Source: Promicromonospora iranensis (GTDB lineage: Bacteria; Actinomycetota; Actinomycetes; Actinomycetales; Cellulomonadaceae). From it: 64,000 nucleotides of DNA. The translations under genes were made by a program, and so were the position numbers. Below the pieces are notes generated by a model. It was given only the letters and a program-made list of their open reading frames with translations, did no database searches and had not been told where the DNA came from. Shown piece by piece: positions 54,401-63,523 of the stretch. How positions within the stretch are numbered: position 1 is the stretch's first letter; every line of letters starts with the position of its first letter. The stretch is taken from positions 343,145-407,144 of the forward strand of contig NZ_JAJQQP010000003.1 in NCBI RefSeq assembly GCF_028994805.1. Reading direction: 5' to 3'.

Positions 54401-55813
54401 TCAGGCCCCGACGAGGTGACCGGCCAGGTAGCCGACCACCTTGTCCAGCGCCACGCGCTCCTGCTGCATGGAGTCACGGTGCCGGATGGTGACCGCCTGG
54501 TCGTCGAGCGTGTCGAAGTCGACGGTGATGCAGAACGGCGTGCCGATCTCGTCCTGACGGCGGTAGCGCTTGCCGATCGCCTGGGTCACGTCGTAGTCGA
54601 CGTTCCAGTACTTGCGCAGCTCGGTGGCCAGGGCCTCCGACGCCGGGAGCAGGTCCGCCGTCTTGGACAGCGGCAGCACCGCGGCCTTGACGGGAGCCAG
54701 GCGCGGGTCGAGACGCAGCACCGTGCGCTTGTCGACGCCGCCCTTGGTGTTCGGCGCCTCGTCCTCGGCGTACGCCTCGACGAGGAAGGCCATGAGGGAC
54801 CGGGTCAGGCCCGCGGCCGGCTCGATGACGTACGGGTAGTACTTCTCGTTCGTCACCGGGTCGCGGTACGCCAGGTCCTTGCCCGAGCTCTCCGTGTGGG
54901 TCTTCAGGTCGAAGTCCGTACGGTTCGCGATGCCCTCGAGCTCGCCCCACTCACTGCCCTGGAAGCCGAAGCGGTACTCGATGTCCACGGTGCGGGTCGA
55001 GTAGTGCGACAGCTTGTCCTTGGGGTGCTCGTAGTGGCGCAGGTTGTCGGCCGAGATGCCGAGGTCCGTGTACCAGGCGGTGCGCTGGTCGATCCAGTAC
55101 TGGTGCCACTCCTCGTCCTCGCCGGGCTTGACGAAGAACTCCATCTCCATCTGCTCGAACTCGCGGGTGCGGAAGATGAAGTTGCCCGGCGTGATCTCGT
55201 TGCGGAACGACTTGCCGATCTGGCCGATGCCGAACGGCGGCTTCTTGCGGGCCGCCGCCGCGACGTTGGCGAAGTTCACGAAGATGCCCTGCGCCGTCTC
55301 GGGGCGCAGGTAGTGCAGGCCGGACTCGTCCTCGACCGGGCCGAGGTGCGTCTTCAGCATCATGTTGAAGTCGCGCGGCTCGGTCCACTGGCCGCGGGTG
55401 CCGCAGTTGACGCAGACCAGGTCGGTCAGCGGCACGGAGTCGGGGTCGTCGATGCCCTTCTTCTCCGCGTGCGCCTCCTGCATCTGGTCCACGCGGTAGC
55501 GCTTGTGGCACGAGAGGCACTCGGTGAGCGGGTCGGTGAACACGCCGACATGGCCCGAGGCGACCCACACCTGGCGGGGCAGGATGACCGAGGAGTCGAG
55601 GCCCACGATGTCGTCGCGGCTCGTGACGGTCGCGCGCCACCACTGGCGCTTGATGTTCTCCTTCAGCTCCACACCCAGGGGGCCGTAGTCCCACGCCGAA
55701 CGCGTTCCGCCGTAGATCTCACCCGACGGGAAGACGAAACCTCGTCGCTTCGCGAGCGAGACGACGGCGTCGAGCTTGGCGGTCTGCGCAGAGCGCACTG
55801 ACTTGTCGGACAC
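54401..55813 (-). CDS. glyS: Glycine-tRNA ligase (dimeric class II)
   Basis: Charges tRNA-Gly. About 470 residues. [23 protein letters not shown] at the N-terminus, zinc-binding Cys in ECLSCHKR and [21 protein letters not shown], motif 2 FRNEITPG and motif 3 in [11 protein letters not shown]. The GTG at 55813 has GGAGAGAG upstream; a start 11 codons earlier is possible. Divergent from znuA. No T-box was seen upstream. Confidence 0.96.
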   Translation of the reverse strand: MSDKSVRSAQTAKLDAVVSLAKRRGFVFPSGEIYGGTRSAWDYGPLGVELKENIKRQWWRATVTSRDDIVGLDSSVILPRQVWVASGHVGVFTDPLTECLSCHKRYRVDQMQEAHAEKKGIDDPDSVPLTDLVCVNCGTRGQWTEPRDFNMMLKTHLGPVEDESGLHYLRPETAQGIFVNFANVAAAARKKPPFGIGQIGKSFRNEITPGNFIFRTREFEQMEMEFFVKPGEDEEWHQYWIDQRTAWYTDLGISADNLRHYEHPKDKLSHYSTRTVDIEYRFGFQGSEWGELEGIANRTDFDLKTHTESSGKDLAYRDPVTNEKYYPYVIEPAAGLTRSLMAFLVEAYAEDEAPNTKGGVDKRTVLRLDPRLAPVKAAVLPLSKTADLLPASEALATELRKYWNVDYDVTQAIGKRYRRQDEIGTPFCITVDFDTLDDQAVTIRHRDSMQQERVALDKVVGYLAGHLVGA

Positions 55814-55945
55814 GAGGGCTCTCTCCAGGGGAACAGGTGGAAACAATGTTGGCCCAGCCTACCGTCCGGGCAGGTTGGGGCCCGCGCGATCAAGCCAGTG
55901 ACCGACCTCTCCCCGCCGATCTTTGACATCCGTTCTCATCAGGCG

Positions 55946-55960
55946 TGAGAATCATTCTCA
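55946..55960. promoter_or_regulatory. Zur-type box over the znuA start
   Basis: TGAGAATCATTCTCA is a perfect 7-1-7 palindrome in the TGAnAATnATTnTCA style of actinobacterial Zur boxes. A further dyad TTCTCA (55933-55938)/TGAGAA (55946-55951) overlaps it. TTGACA (55923-55928) and GAGAAT (55947-55952), 18 bp apart, form the promoter, so the box covers the -10 and the ATG of a leaderless gene. Confidence 0.85.
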
Positions 55961-56964
55961 TGAACTCGACTCGCGCCTCAGGTGCTGCCCTGGCCGGCCT
56001 CGCTCTCGTCGCCACGGCGACTCTCGCGGGCTGCTCGACCGAGGGGGCGAGCGGCTCCACCGACGAGTCCGACGGCGTCCGGGTGCTCGCCTCGTTCTAC
56101 CCGCTCCAGTACGTCACGGAGCAGATCGGCGGGGACCTGGTCACCGTCGACAACCTCACGCCCCCGGCCGCGGAGCCGCACGACCTCGAGCTCTCCCCGG
56201 CGCAGGTCCGCGAGATCGGCACCGCGGACCTCGTGGTCTACCTGTCCGGCTTCCAGAACGCCGTCGACGAGGGTGTCGAGGCGCGCGCCCCTGAGCACGT
56301 GATCGACGCCGCCGACGCGGCCGGACTCGTGGAGCACGCGGAGGAGACCGAGGAGGAGCACGCGGAGCACGCCGGCGAGACCGAGGAGGAGCACGCCGAG
56401 CACGCTGACGAGCACGCCGACGAGCACGACCACGGCGCCACCGACCCCCACTTCTGGCTCGACCCGAGCAAGCTCGCCACCGTCGGCCAGGCCGTCGCGG
56501 ACGAGCTGGCCGCGGTGGACCCGGAGCACGCCGACGAGTACGCCGCCGGTGCCCAGCGCCTCGGCCAGCAGCTCGACGAGCTGGACCAGGAGTTCGCGGA
56601 CGGCCTGGCCGCCTGCCAGGGCGCCACGCTGGTGACGAGCCACGCGGCGTTCGGATACCTCGCCGACCGGTACGCCCTGGAGCAGGTGGGCATCTCGGAG
56701 CTCGACCCCGAGGTCGAGCCCTCCCCGGCCCGCCTCCGCGAGATCGGTGACGTCGTCGAGGAGCGCGGCGTCAAGACGCTCTACTCCGAGACCCTCGTGA
56801 GCCCGAAGGTCACCGAGACGCTGGCCTCCGACCTGGGTGTCGAGACCGCGGTGCTCGACCCGCTGGAGGGCCTGTCCGAGGACGCCACGGCCGCCGGTGA
56901 CGACTACATCTCCGTGATGCGGGCCAACCTGGCCGAGCTGGAGGAGGGCCTGGTCTGCGAATGA
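55960..56964 (+). CDS. znuA: Zinc-binding lipoprotein ZnuA
   Basis: Periplasmic-side zinc capture for the ZnuABC importer. About 334 residues. Lipobox LAGC (Cys about 25). LASFYPLQYVTEQIGGD, PHDLELSPAQV with metal His, a His/Glu/Asp-rich loop (about 124-160; HAEH, HADEHADEHDHG), DPHFWLDP, SHAAFGYLADRY and a C-terminal Asp. ATG 55960 is supported by leaderless promoter spacing; a GTG 5 codons upstream would place the start inside the operator. Coupled to znuC by ATGA. Confidence 0.94.
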   Translation: MNSTRASGAALAGLALVATATLAGCSTEGASGSTDESDGVRVLASFYPLQYVTEQIGGDLVTVDNLTPPAAEPHDLELSPAQVREIGTADLVVYLSGFQNAVDEGVEARAPEHVIDAADAAGLVEHAEETEEEHAEHAGETEEEHAEHADEHADEHDHGATDPHFWLDPSKLATVGQAVADELAAVDPEHADEYAAGAQRLGQQLDELDQEFADGLAACQGATLVTSHAAFGYLADRYALEQVGISELDPEVEPSPARLREIGDVVEERGVKTLYSETLVSPKVTETLASDLGVETAVLDPLEGLSEDATAAGDDYISVMRANLAELEEGLVCE

Positions 56965-57782
56965 CGGACACTAGGCAGGTGACCGAGACGAGCGAACCCG
57001 TCATCGAGGCCCGCGGCCTGCACTTTCGTGCGGGCGCGAGCCACATCCTGCGCGGCATCGACCTGACGGTGGACCGCGGCGAGGTCGTCGCGCTGCTGGG
57101 CGCGAACGGCTCGGGCAAGTCCACCCTCGTGCGGGCACTGGTCGGCATCAACACGCCGTCCGCGGGCACCGTGCGCCTGCTCGGCGCGCCTCTCGGCACC
57201 GGCCGCCGCACCGCCGCCGTCGACTGGAGCCGCATCGGCTACGTGCCGCAGCGAGCGAGCGCCGGCGGCGGCATCCCGTCCACCGCACAGGAGGTCGTCG
57301 CGTCCGGTCTGCTGCACGGCCGCCGGCTGCGGCTGCCGCGCGGCTGGCGCGACCAGGTCGAGGCGGCCCTCGAACAGGTGGGCCTCGCCGACCGGGTACG
57401 CGACCCCGTGCACCTCCTGTCGGGCGGCCAGCAGCAGCGCATCCTCATCGCGCGCGCCCTGGTCCGCGAGCCCGACCTCCTCGTCCTGGACGAGCCAGTC
57501 GCCGGCGTGGACGTCGCCAGCCAAGAGGCGTTCGCCGCCACCATGGAGCGGCTCGTCGACGGCGGCCTCACCGTGCTCGTCGTGCTGCACGAGCTCGGCG
57601 AGCTCGAGCCGCTGGTGACCCGCGCCGTCGTGCTGCGGCACGGCAAGGTGGTGCACGACGGCGCCCCGCCGCCCGCCCGGCACGACCACGACCGCGTCGG
57701 ACACCGGCACCAGCACCCGCACGCCGACGACAACGCCCTCGGCGCCGAAGCCAGGGTTCTCGACCTGGAGGTGCGCCCATGA
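56961..57782 (+). CDS. znuC: Zinc ABC transporter ATPase ZnuC
   Basis: 273 residues: Walker A LLGANGSGKST, signature LLSGGQQQR, Walker B LLVLDEPVAGVD, H-loop LHEL. A His/Asp-rich C-terminal tail (HDHDRVGHRHQHPHADDN) fits a zinc transporter and could be sensory. ATGA overlaps at both ends. Confidence 0.94.
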   Translation: MTDTRQVTETSEPVIEARGLHFRAGASHILRGIDLTVDRGEVVALLGANGSGKSTLVRALVGINTPSAGTVRLLGAPLGTGRRTAAVDWSRIGYVPQRASAGGGIPSTAQEVVASGLLHGRRLRLPRGWRDQVEAALEQVGLADRVRDPVHLLSGGQQQRILIARALVREPDLLVLDEPVAGVDVASQEAFAATMERLVDGGLTVLVVLHELGELEPLVTRAVVLRHGKVVHDGAPPPARHDHDRVGHRHQHPHADDNALGAEARVLDLEVRP

Positions 57783-58711
57783 TGCTCATGCTGACCGACC
57801 CGTTCATGCAGCGCGCCCTCATCGCCGCGCTCCTCGTCGGCATCACCGCGCCCGTCGTCGGCACCTACCTGGTGCAGCGCAAGCTCTCCCTGCTCGGCGA
57901 CGGGATCGGGCACGTGGCCCTGACCGGCGTCGCGCTGGGCTGGCTCGTCGGCGCGGGCATGGGGCTGACGCCGAACGACGCGCTCGCCATCCCCGGCGCC
58001 GTGGTCGCCGCGGTGATCGGCGCCGTCCTCATCGAGGTGGTCCGGCGCCGCGGCCGCACCTCGGGCGACCTCGCGCTCGCCATCATGTTCTACGGCGGCA
58101 TCGCCGGCGGCGTCTTTCTCATCGGGGTCGCCGGCGGCTCCTCCGGAAACCTCATGCAGTACCTGTTCGGCTCGATCTCCACGGTGACCGACGGCGACCT
58201 CTGGCTCACCGTCGTGCTCTCCCTCGTGGTGCTGGCTGTCGGCGTCGGCCTGCGGCACGCGCTGTTCTCGGTGAGCCACGACGAGGAGTTCGCCATCGCG
58301 TCCGGGCTGCCCGTCTGGGCGCTGAACATCATCGTCGCGGTCGTGTCGGCCCTCACCGTGACGGTCGCCATGCGCGTCGTCGGCCTGCTCCTCGTCAGCG
58401 CGCTCATGATCGTGCCCGTCGCCGTCGCGCAGCAGGTCACGCACGCCTTCGGGCGCACCATGTTCACCGCGTGCGTCGTCGGCGTGGTGGTCTGTGTGTC
58501 CGGCCTGACCATCACCTACTGGTACAACGTCTCGCCGGGCGCGACTATCGTGGTCCTTGCCATCGCGGTCTACGCGGTGGTCTCACTGGTGGCGCCGTTC
58601 CTGACCCGGCGGCGTCCCGCGCACGACCCACATCCAGATCTGCCCGACGACGTCGACCTGCCGGCTGCCGCAACGGAACGTGCGGTGGCCGCCGCGAAGG
58701 AGTGCCGCTGA
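57779..58711 (+). CDS. znuB: Zinc ABC transporter permease ZnuB
   Basis: 310 residues, about eight helices, ABC-3 family: MLTDPFMQRALIAALLVGITAPVVGTYLVQRKLSLLGDGIGHVALTGVALG at the start and LLVSALMIVPVAVAQQ later. The stop overlaps the ATG of the regulator gene (TGATG). Confidence 0.94.
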   Translation: MMLMLTDPFMQRALIAALLVGITAPVVGTYLVQRKLSLLGDGIGHVALTGVALGWLVGAGMGLTPNDALAIPGAVVAAVIGAVLIEVVRRRGRTSGDLALAIMFYGGIAGGVFLIGVAGGSSGNLMQYLFGSISTVTDGDLWLTVVLSLVVLAVGVGLRHALFSVSHDEEFAIASGLPVWALNIIVAVVSALTVTVAMRVVGLLLVSALMIVPVAVAQQVTHAFGRTMFTACVVGVVVCVSGLTITYWYNVSPGATIVVLAIAVYAVVSLVAPFLTRRRPAHDPHPDLPDDVDLPAAATERAVAAAKECR

Positions 58712-59112
58712 TGGCCGCACGTATGACCCGCCAGCGGACGGCTGTCGTCGAGGCGCTCGACGAGCTCGCGGACTTCCGCTCCGCCCAGCAGCTGCACGAG
58801 ACCCTGCGCGCCCGCGGCGAGTCCGTGGGCCTCGCGACCGTGTACCGGGCGCTGCAGGCGCTCGCGGACGCGAGCGAGGTCGACGTGCTGCGCGCCGAGG
58901 ACGGCGAGAGCCTCTACCGCCGGTGCGCGCGCCGTGAGCACCACCACCACCTGGTGTGCCGGCACTGCGGCAGGACCGTCGAGATCGACGGTCCCACCGT
59001 GGAGGCCTGGGCCTCGAAGGTGGCGGCCGCCCAGGGCTTCGACGACATCGAGCACACGATCGAGCTCTGGGGCACCTGCGCGGACTGCCGCGCCTCCGCA
59101 GCGACGAAGTAA
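58711..59112 (+). CDS. zur: Fur-family zinc regulator (Zur)
   Basis: 133 residues: winged helix (MTRQRTAVVEALDELADFRSAQQLHETLRARGESVGLATVYRALQ), metal-site stretch RREHHHHLVCRHCGRTVEIDG and structural zinc CxxC pairs (CRHC, CADC). Co-operonic with znuACB, so the Zur assignment is favoured over Fur. It likely binds TGAGAATCATTCTCA at the operon start, giving feedback by zinc. Confidence 0.93.
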   Translation: MAARMTRQRTAVVEALDELADFRSAQQLHETLRARGESVGLATVYRALQALADASEVDVLRAEDGESLYRRCARREHHHHLVCRHCGRTVEIDGPTVEAWASKVAAAQGFDDIEHTIELWGTCADCRASAATK

Positions 59113-59117
59113 CTACC

Positions 59118-59130
59118 TGACTACCTCGGC
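59118..59130. repeat. GAGGTAGTCA family, half copy C
   Basis: TGACTACCTCGGC follows the zur stop by 5 bases; the left arm is not present as a full copy. Identical to the right arm of copies A and B. Confidence 0.6.
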
Positions 59131-59218
59131 AGAGGGGGCGGGGCGGGGTTTTCCGTCGGCTCGGGGAGTTATCGCAGGAAGAGTTCCGGCGGGTGTCCGC
59201 ATTCGCAGGACGGCGTGG

Positions 59219-59224
59219 CAGGAT
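59219..59224 (+). promoter_or_regulatory. Possible -10 element for the pipecolate/lysine operon
   Basis: CAGGAT, six bases (GCGTGC), ATG at 59231; no ribosome site. Confidence 0.45.
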
Positions 59225-59230
59225 GCGTGC

Positions 59231-60448
59231 ATGACCTCAGCACGGCACGCCGCGGACCGGCGGGGCAGGCTCCCCTCGCGGGCCGAGGTGGTCGTGGTCG
59301 GCGGCGGTGCGATCGGTGCGTCGGTGGCGTTCCACCTCGCCGAGGACGGCGTCGACGTGCTGCTCCTGGAAGCCGACGAGCTTGCCTCCGGCAGCTCGGG
59401 CAAGCCCATCGGGGGAGTGCGGGCGCAGTTCTCCGACCCGGCGAACGTCGACCTCGGCAACCGCAGCCTCGAGCTGTACGAGGACTTCGCGAACCGCCCC
59501 GGGGCGGACATCGGGCTGCAGCAACCGGGGTACCTGTTCCTCCTGCCGGACGCCGACGACGTCGCGCTGTTCGAGGAGTCGGTGGCCATGCAGAACGAGC
59601 GCGGGGTGGCGAGCCGCATGCTCGGCCGCGACGCTGTGCACCGCCTCAACCCGTATGTCGACGTCGACCGGTACCAGGGCGCCGCGTACGCCGCCCGCGA
59701 CGGGTTCGCCCACCCGCGCGCCGTCGTCGAGGGGTACGCCGCGGGCGTCGAGCGCCATGGCGGAACGGTCCGCACGCACGTCACCGCCACCGACGTCGAG
59801 ACGAGGGGCGACGACGTCGTCGCGGTGTGGACGAGCCAGGGCCGGGTGCGGACGGGCGCCGTCGTGCTGTGCGCGGGGGCGTGGACCCGCGACGTGGCCG
59901 CGAAGGCAGGGCTCGACCTGCCCGTCGACCCGTACCGGCGGCAGATCGGCTTCACCCCGGCGCTGGACCCGGCGCCGCGGCGGATCCCGTTCACCATCGA
60001 CTACGGCACCACCTTCTACTTCCACAACGCCGCACCCGACGGGCTGCTGGTCGGCATCGCCGACCCGGCCACCCCCATCGCCTTCGAGCGCACCTACGAC
60101 CCGGCCTGGCTGCCGCTGCTGCGCGGGGCGCTGGGGGCCTGCGCCCCCGAGCTGGTCGACGTGCCCGTCGCGCGCGGCTGGGCGGGCCTCTACGAGATGA
60201 CGCCGGACCACAACGCGCTCATCGGTGAGGCCACCGGTGTGCCGGGCCGCGTGCTGTACGCCGCCGGCTTCTCGGGCCACGGGTTCCTGCAGGCGCCCGC
60301 CGTCGGCGAGGCGGTGCGCGACCTGTACGCGGGCCGTACGCCCCCGACCGACGTGTCCGGGTTCGGTGCCGACCGGTTCGCCGACGGCACCGCGGACACG
60401 ACCACCACCGGCCCGGGGCGACGAGGCCCCGAGTCGAACATCATCTGA
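59231..60448 (+). CDS. FAD-dependent amine oxidoreductase, likely L-pipecolate oxidase
   Basis: DAO-type flavoprotein of about 405 residues: VVVVGGGAIGASVAFHLAEDGVDVLLLEADELASGSSGKPIGGVRAQFSD holds the dinucleotide fold and the substrate-side loop, and GWAGLYEMTPDHNALIG with GFSGHGFLQAPAVGE is the family C-terminal. Sarcosine and proline oxidases are alternatives; operon partners (2-oxoadipate and P6C enzymes) suggest pipecolate to piperideine-6-carboxylate. First gene of the three-gene operon. Confidence 0.75.
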   Translation: MTSARHAADRRGRLPSRAEVVVVGGGAIGASVAFHLAEDGVDVLLLEADELASGSSGKPIGGVRAQFSDPANVDLGNRSLELYEDFANRPGADIGLQQPGYLFLLPDADDVALFEESVAMQNERGVASRMLGRDAVHRLNPYVDVDRYQGAAYAARDGFAHPRAVVEGYAAGVERHGGTVRTHVTATDVETRGDDVVAVWTSQGRVRTGAVVLCAGAWTRDVAAKAGLDLPVDPYRRQIGFTPALDPAPRRIPFTIDYGTTFYFHNAAPDGLLVGIADPATPIAFERTYDPAWLPLLRGALGACAPELVDVPVARGWAGLYEMTPDHNALIGEATGVPGRVLYAAGFSGHGFLQAPAVGEAVRDLYAGRTPPTDVSGFGADRFADGTADTTTTGPGRRGPESNII

Positions 60449-60464
60449 CGGACAGGAGAGACCT

Positions 60465-61880
60465 ATGTCGGCAGCGACATTCCTCGAGCCCTGGCAGCTG
60501 AGGGCCGCGTTCGCGCGCAGCCTCTCGGACATGTACGGCAAGGAGGTGCCCGCCTACACCACGCTGCTGGACGTGTCGCACGAGGTCAACGCCGACTTCG
60601 TGGCGAAGCACGGGGCGGACGCCGAGCGGCTGGGCTCGGTCGCGCGCGTCACGGCGGAGCGGCACGGCGCGATCCGGGTGGGCACGCCCACCGAGATGGC
60701 GCAGGTCGCCCGCGTCTTCGGCGCGATGGGTATGCATCCCGTCGGGTTCTACGACCTGCGCGACGCGTCGTCCAGCTCGGTCCCCGTCATCTCGACCGCC
60801 TTCCGCCCGATCGAGCGCGCGGAGCTGGCCCGCAACCCGTTCCGGGTCTTCACGTCCATGCTCGTCACCGCGGACCGCCGGTTCTTCACCGCGGACCTGG
60901 AGCGGCGGCTGGAGAGCTTCCTCGCCGCGCGCACGCTGTTCGGCCCGGAGCTGCTCGCCCTCGCCGACCGAGCCGAGGCCGAGGGCGGCCTCCCCGAGGA
61001 CCAGGCAGCTCAGTTCCTGCGCCTGGCGACCCAGGCGTTCGAGCTGTCGAGCGAGCCCGTCGACCAGGCCTGGTACCGCGAGCTGGAGGCCGTGAGCGCG
61101 GTCGCCGCCGACATCGGCGGCATCGCGTCCACGCACATCAACCACCTCACGCCCCGCGTGCTCGACATCGACGACCTGTACGCCCGCATGGAGGCCCGCG
61201 GCATCACGATGATCGACGCGATCCAGGGCCCGCCCCGCTGGGAGGGCCCGGACGTGCTGCTGCGCCAGACCTCGTTCCGCGCGCTCGCGGAGCCGCGGAC
61301 GTTCCGCACCGCCGACGGCGAGATCGTGCGGGACGCCCTGCGCGTGCGCTTCGGCGAGGTGGAGGCGCGCGGCATCGCGCTGACCCGCGAGGGCCGCGCC
61401 GCGTACGACGCCGCGGTGCTCGAGATCGACGAGAAGGCCGCCGCGGCCCGCGCCGAGGACCCGGGTCTGACCGAGACGCGGCGCCAGGAGATCGCTCGCG
61501 GCGTCTGGCAGAAGACCTTCCCGGCGACGGAGACAGGGCTCGCGGCCCAGGGCCTCGGCTGGTTCACCTACGAGGTCGACCCGGCCGGCTTCACCCCCGA
61601 GGTCCGCCGGGAACCCGTCGTCTACGAGGACTTCCTCCCGCGCTCGGCGGCCGGCATCTTCCAGTCCAACCTGACCTCGGACGGCGCCAAGGACGCGAGC
61701 CAGGAGGGCATCAACCGCGACGCGGACTGGATGTCCGGCGCGCTCGGCCGCGAGCTCAACGACCCCTTCGACCTGTACGCCGACCAGGTGGACAGGTCGC
61801 TCGCCGGCGCCGCCGAGACCCTCGGCGTCGACCCGGCAACCCTCACCACGACCGACCGCACCACGGGAGCACCGCGATGA
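60465..61880 (+). CDS. 2-oxoadipate dioxygenase/decarboxylase (DUF1338, HglS type)
   Basis: 471 residues. VOC-fold iron enzyme converting 2-oxoadipate to D-2-hydroxyglutarate with O2. HGAIRVGT near residues 67-74 (His67 as metal ligand, Arg71 for substrate), STHINHLTPRVLDID with the second His, and RFGEVEARGIALT with the Glu match the HglS metal and substrate set. CAGGAGAGA precedes the ATG. The stop overlaps the aldehyde dehydrogenase ATG. Confidence 0.88.
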   Translation: MSAATFLEPWQLRAAFARSLSDMYGKEVPAYTTLLDVSHEVNADFVAKHGADAERLGSVARVTAERHGAIRVGTPTEMAQVARVFGAMGMHPVGFYDLRDASSSSVPVISTAFRPIERAELARNPFRVFTSMLVTADRRFFTADLERRLESFLAARTLFGPELLALADRAEAEGGLPEDQAAQFLRLATQAFELSSEPVDQAWYRELEAVSAVAADIGGIASTHINHLTPRVLDIDDLYARMEARGITMIDAIQGPPRWEGPDVLLRQTSFRALAEPRTFRTADGEIVRDALRVRFGEVEARGIALTREGRAAYDAAVLEIDEKAAAARAEDPGLTETRRQEIARGVWQKTFPATETGLAAQGLGWFTYEVDPAGFTPEVRREPVVYEDFLPRSAAGIFQSNLTSDGAKDASQEGINRDADWMSGALGRELNDPFDLYADQVDRSLAGAAETLGVDPATLTTTDRTTGAPR

Positions 61881-63451
61881 CCAGCACCACCACCCACACC
61901 CCGCTGACGACCGAGCTGCGGGACGCCGCCCTCGCCGCGCTGGAGCGGCTGGGCGCCACGACACCGGTGGTCGAGCCCGCCCCGGGCGTCGAGCCCTCCT
62001 CGGTGGACGAGGAGACCCTCTCCGTCGTCTCCCCGTTGTCCGGTCAGCCGCTCCTGCGCCTGCGCCGCGACGGCGCCGCGGAGACGGCCGCCGCCGTCGG
62101 GCAGGCCGCGGAGGCCTTCACCACGTGGCGCTCCGTGCCCGCTCCCGTGCGCGGCCAGGTGATCAAGCGCCTGGGCGAGCTGCTGACCGAGCACAAGGCC
62201 GACCTGGCGGAGCTTGTCACCATCGAGGCGGGCAAGATCACCAGCGAGGCCCTGGGCGAGGTCCAGGAGATGATCGACATCTGCGACTTCGCCGTCGGGC
62301 TGTCGCGGCAGGTGGGCGGCCGGACCATGCCGTCCGAGCGCCCGGGGCACCGCCTCATGGAGACCTGGCACCCGATGGGCGTGGTCGGCGTGATCAGCGC
62401 GTTCAACTTCCCGGTGGCCGTGTGGTCCTGGAACACGGCGGTCGCGCTCGTCTGTGGCGACACCGTGGTGTGGAAGCCGAGCGAGAAGACCCTGCTGTCC
62501 GCGGTCGGCGCCTCCGCGCTGCTCGACCGGGCGCTCGCCGAGGCCGGGTTCCCGGCCGGCGTCTCGCAGCTCCTCCTCGGCGACCGCGAGGCGGGCGAGG
62601 CGCTCGTGGCCGACCCGCGCGTGGCGCTCGTCTCCGCGACCGGCTCGGAGCGGATGGGCCAGCAGGTCGCGCCCGTCGTCGCGGCGCGTGGCGGGCGGTA
62701 CCTGCTGGAGCTGGGCGGCAACAACGCCGCGGTCGTGGCGCCGTCGGCGGACCTGGACCTCGCGGTGCGTGGCGCGGTCTTCGCCGCCGCGGGCACGGCG
62801 GGGCAGCGCTGCACGTCGCTGCGGCGCCTGATCGTGCACGAGTCGATCGTGGACGACGTCGTCGCGCGGCTCGCCAAGGTCTACACGGGCCTCCCGGTCG
62901 GTGACCCCCGTACCGAGGGCACGCTGGTGGGCCCGCTGGTCGACGCCGGTGCGCGGAGGAGCATGCTGGCCTCGATCGACGAGGCGGTGGCCGCGGGCGG
63001 CGAGCTGGTGGTGGGCGGCACGGCGGTGACCGTGGCCGGCGCCGAGGACGCGGCGTACGTGCAGCCGGCCATCGTGCGGATGCCGGTGCAGGCCGACGTC
63101 GTCAAGCGCGAGACGTTCGCCCCGATCCTGTACGTGCTGACCTACTCGGAGCTCCCCGAGGCGATCGCCGTCCACAACGACGTGCCCCAGGGTCTGTCGT
63201 CGGCGATCTTCACGCTGGACGTGCGCGAGGCCGAGACGTTCCTGTCCGAGGTCGGCTCGGACTGCGGCATCGTGAACGTCAACATCGGTACCTCCGGCGC
63301 CGAGATCGGCGGTGCGTTCGGCGGTGAGAAGTCGACCGGCGGCGGGCGCGAGTCCGGGTCGGACGCCTGGAAGCAGTACATGCGCCGCGCCACGAACACG
63401 GTCAACTACTCGACGGAGCTGCCGCTGGCGCAGGGCGTCAACTTCGGCTGA
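61877..63451 (+). CDS. amaB: Aldehyde dehydrogenase, ALDH7/AmaB type (piperideine-6-carboxylate dehydrogenase)
   Basis: 524 residues. Oxidises 2-aminoadipate semialdehyde/piperideine-6-carboxylate to 2-aminoadipate with NAD. LLELGGNNAAVV (Glu), AGTAGQRCTSLRRL (nucleophile Cys) and the family-specific C-terminal GTSGAEIGGAFGGEKSTGGGRESGSDAWK segment with acidic/aldehyde tail recognition. Coupled to the HglS gene by ATGA. Confidence 0.93.
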   Translation: MTSTTTHTPLTTELRDAALAALERLGATTPVVEPAPGVEPSSVDEETLSVVSPLSGQPLLRLRRDGAAETAAAVGQAAEAFTTWRSVPAPVRGQVIKRLGELLTEHKADLAELVTIEAGKITSEALGEVQEMIDICDFAVGLSRQVGGRTMPSERPGHRLMETWHPMGVVGVISAFNFPVAVWSWNTAVALVCGDTVVWKPSEKTLLSAVGASALLDRALAEAGFPAGVSQLLLGDREAGEALVADPRVALVSATGSERMGQQVAPVVAARGGRYLLELGGNNAAVVAPSADLDLAVRGAVFAAAGTAGQRCTSLRRLIVHESIVDDVVARLAKVYTGLPVGDPRTEGTLVGPLVDAGARRSMLASIDEAVAAGGELVVGGTAVTVAGAEDAAYVQPAIVRMPVQADVVKRETFAPILYVLTYSELPEAIAVHNDVPQGLSSAIFTLDVREAETFLSEVGSDCGIVNVNIGTSGAEIGGAFGGEKSTGGGRESGSDAWKQYMRRATNTVNYSTELPLAQGVNFG

Positions 63452-63459
63452 CGAGCCAC

Positions 63460-63498
63460 CGCTGGTCGAGCCCCACCCGCGGGCGGGCTCGACCAGCG
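63460..63498. terminator. Hairpin between convergent genes, CTGGTCGAGCC repeat type
   Basis: CGCTGGTCGAGCCC (63460-63473) pairs with GGGCTCGACCAGCG (63485-63498), 14 bp, with a GC loop. It follows the aldehyde dehydrogenase stop by 9 bases and precedes the stop of the convergent gene. Confidence 0.75.
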
Positions 63499-63523
63499 AC
63501 GGCCGCTCGACCGACGGTCACTC

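Noticed and set aside
55814-55945. Possible T-box before glyS
   Set aside because: The 5' region on the minus strand is short and shows no T-box sequence or specifier-loop stem; GlyRS has a normal GGAGAGAG ribosome site.
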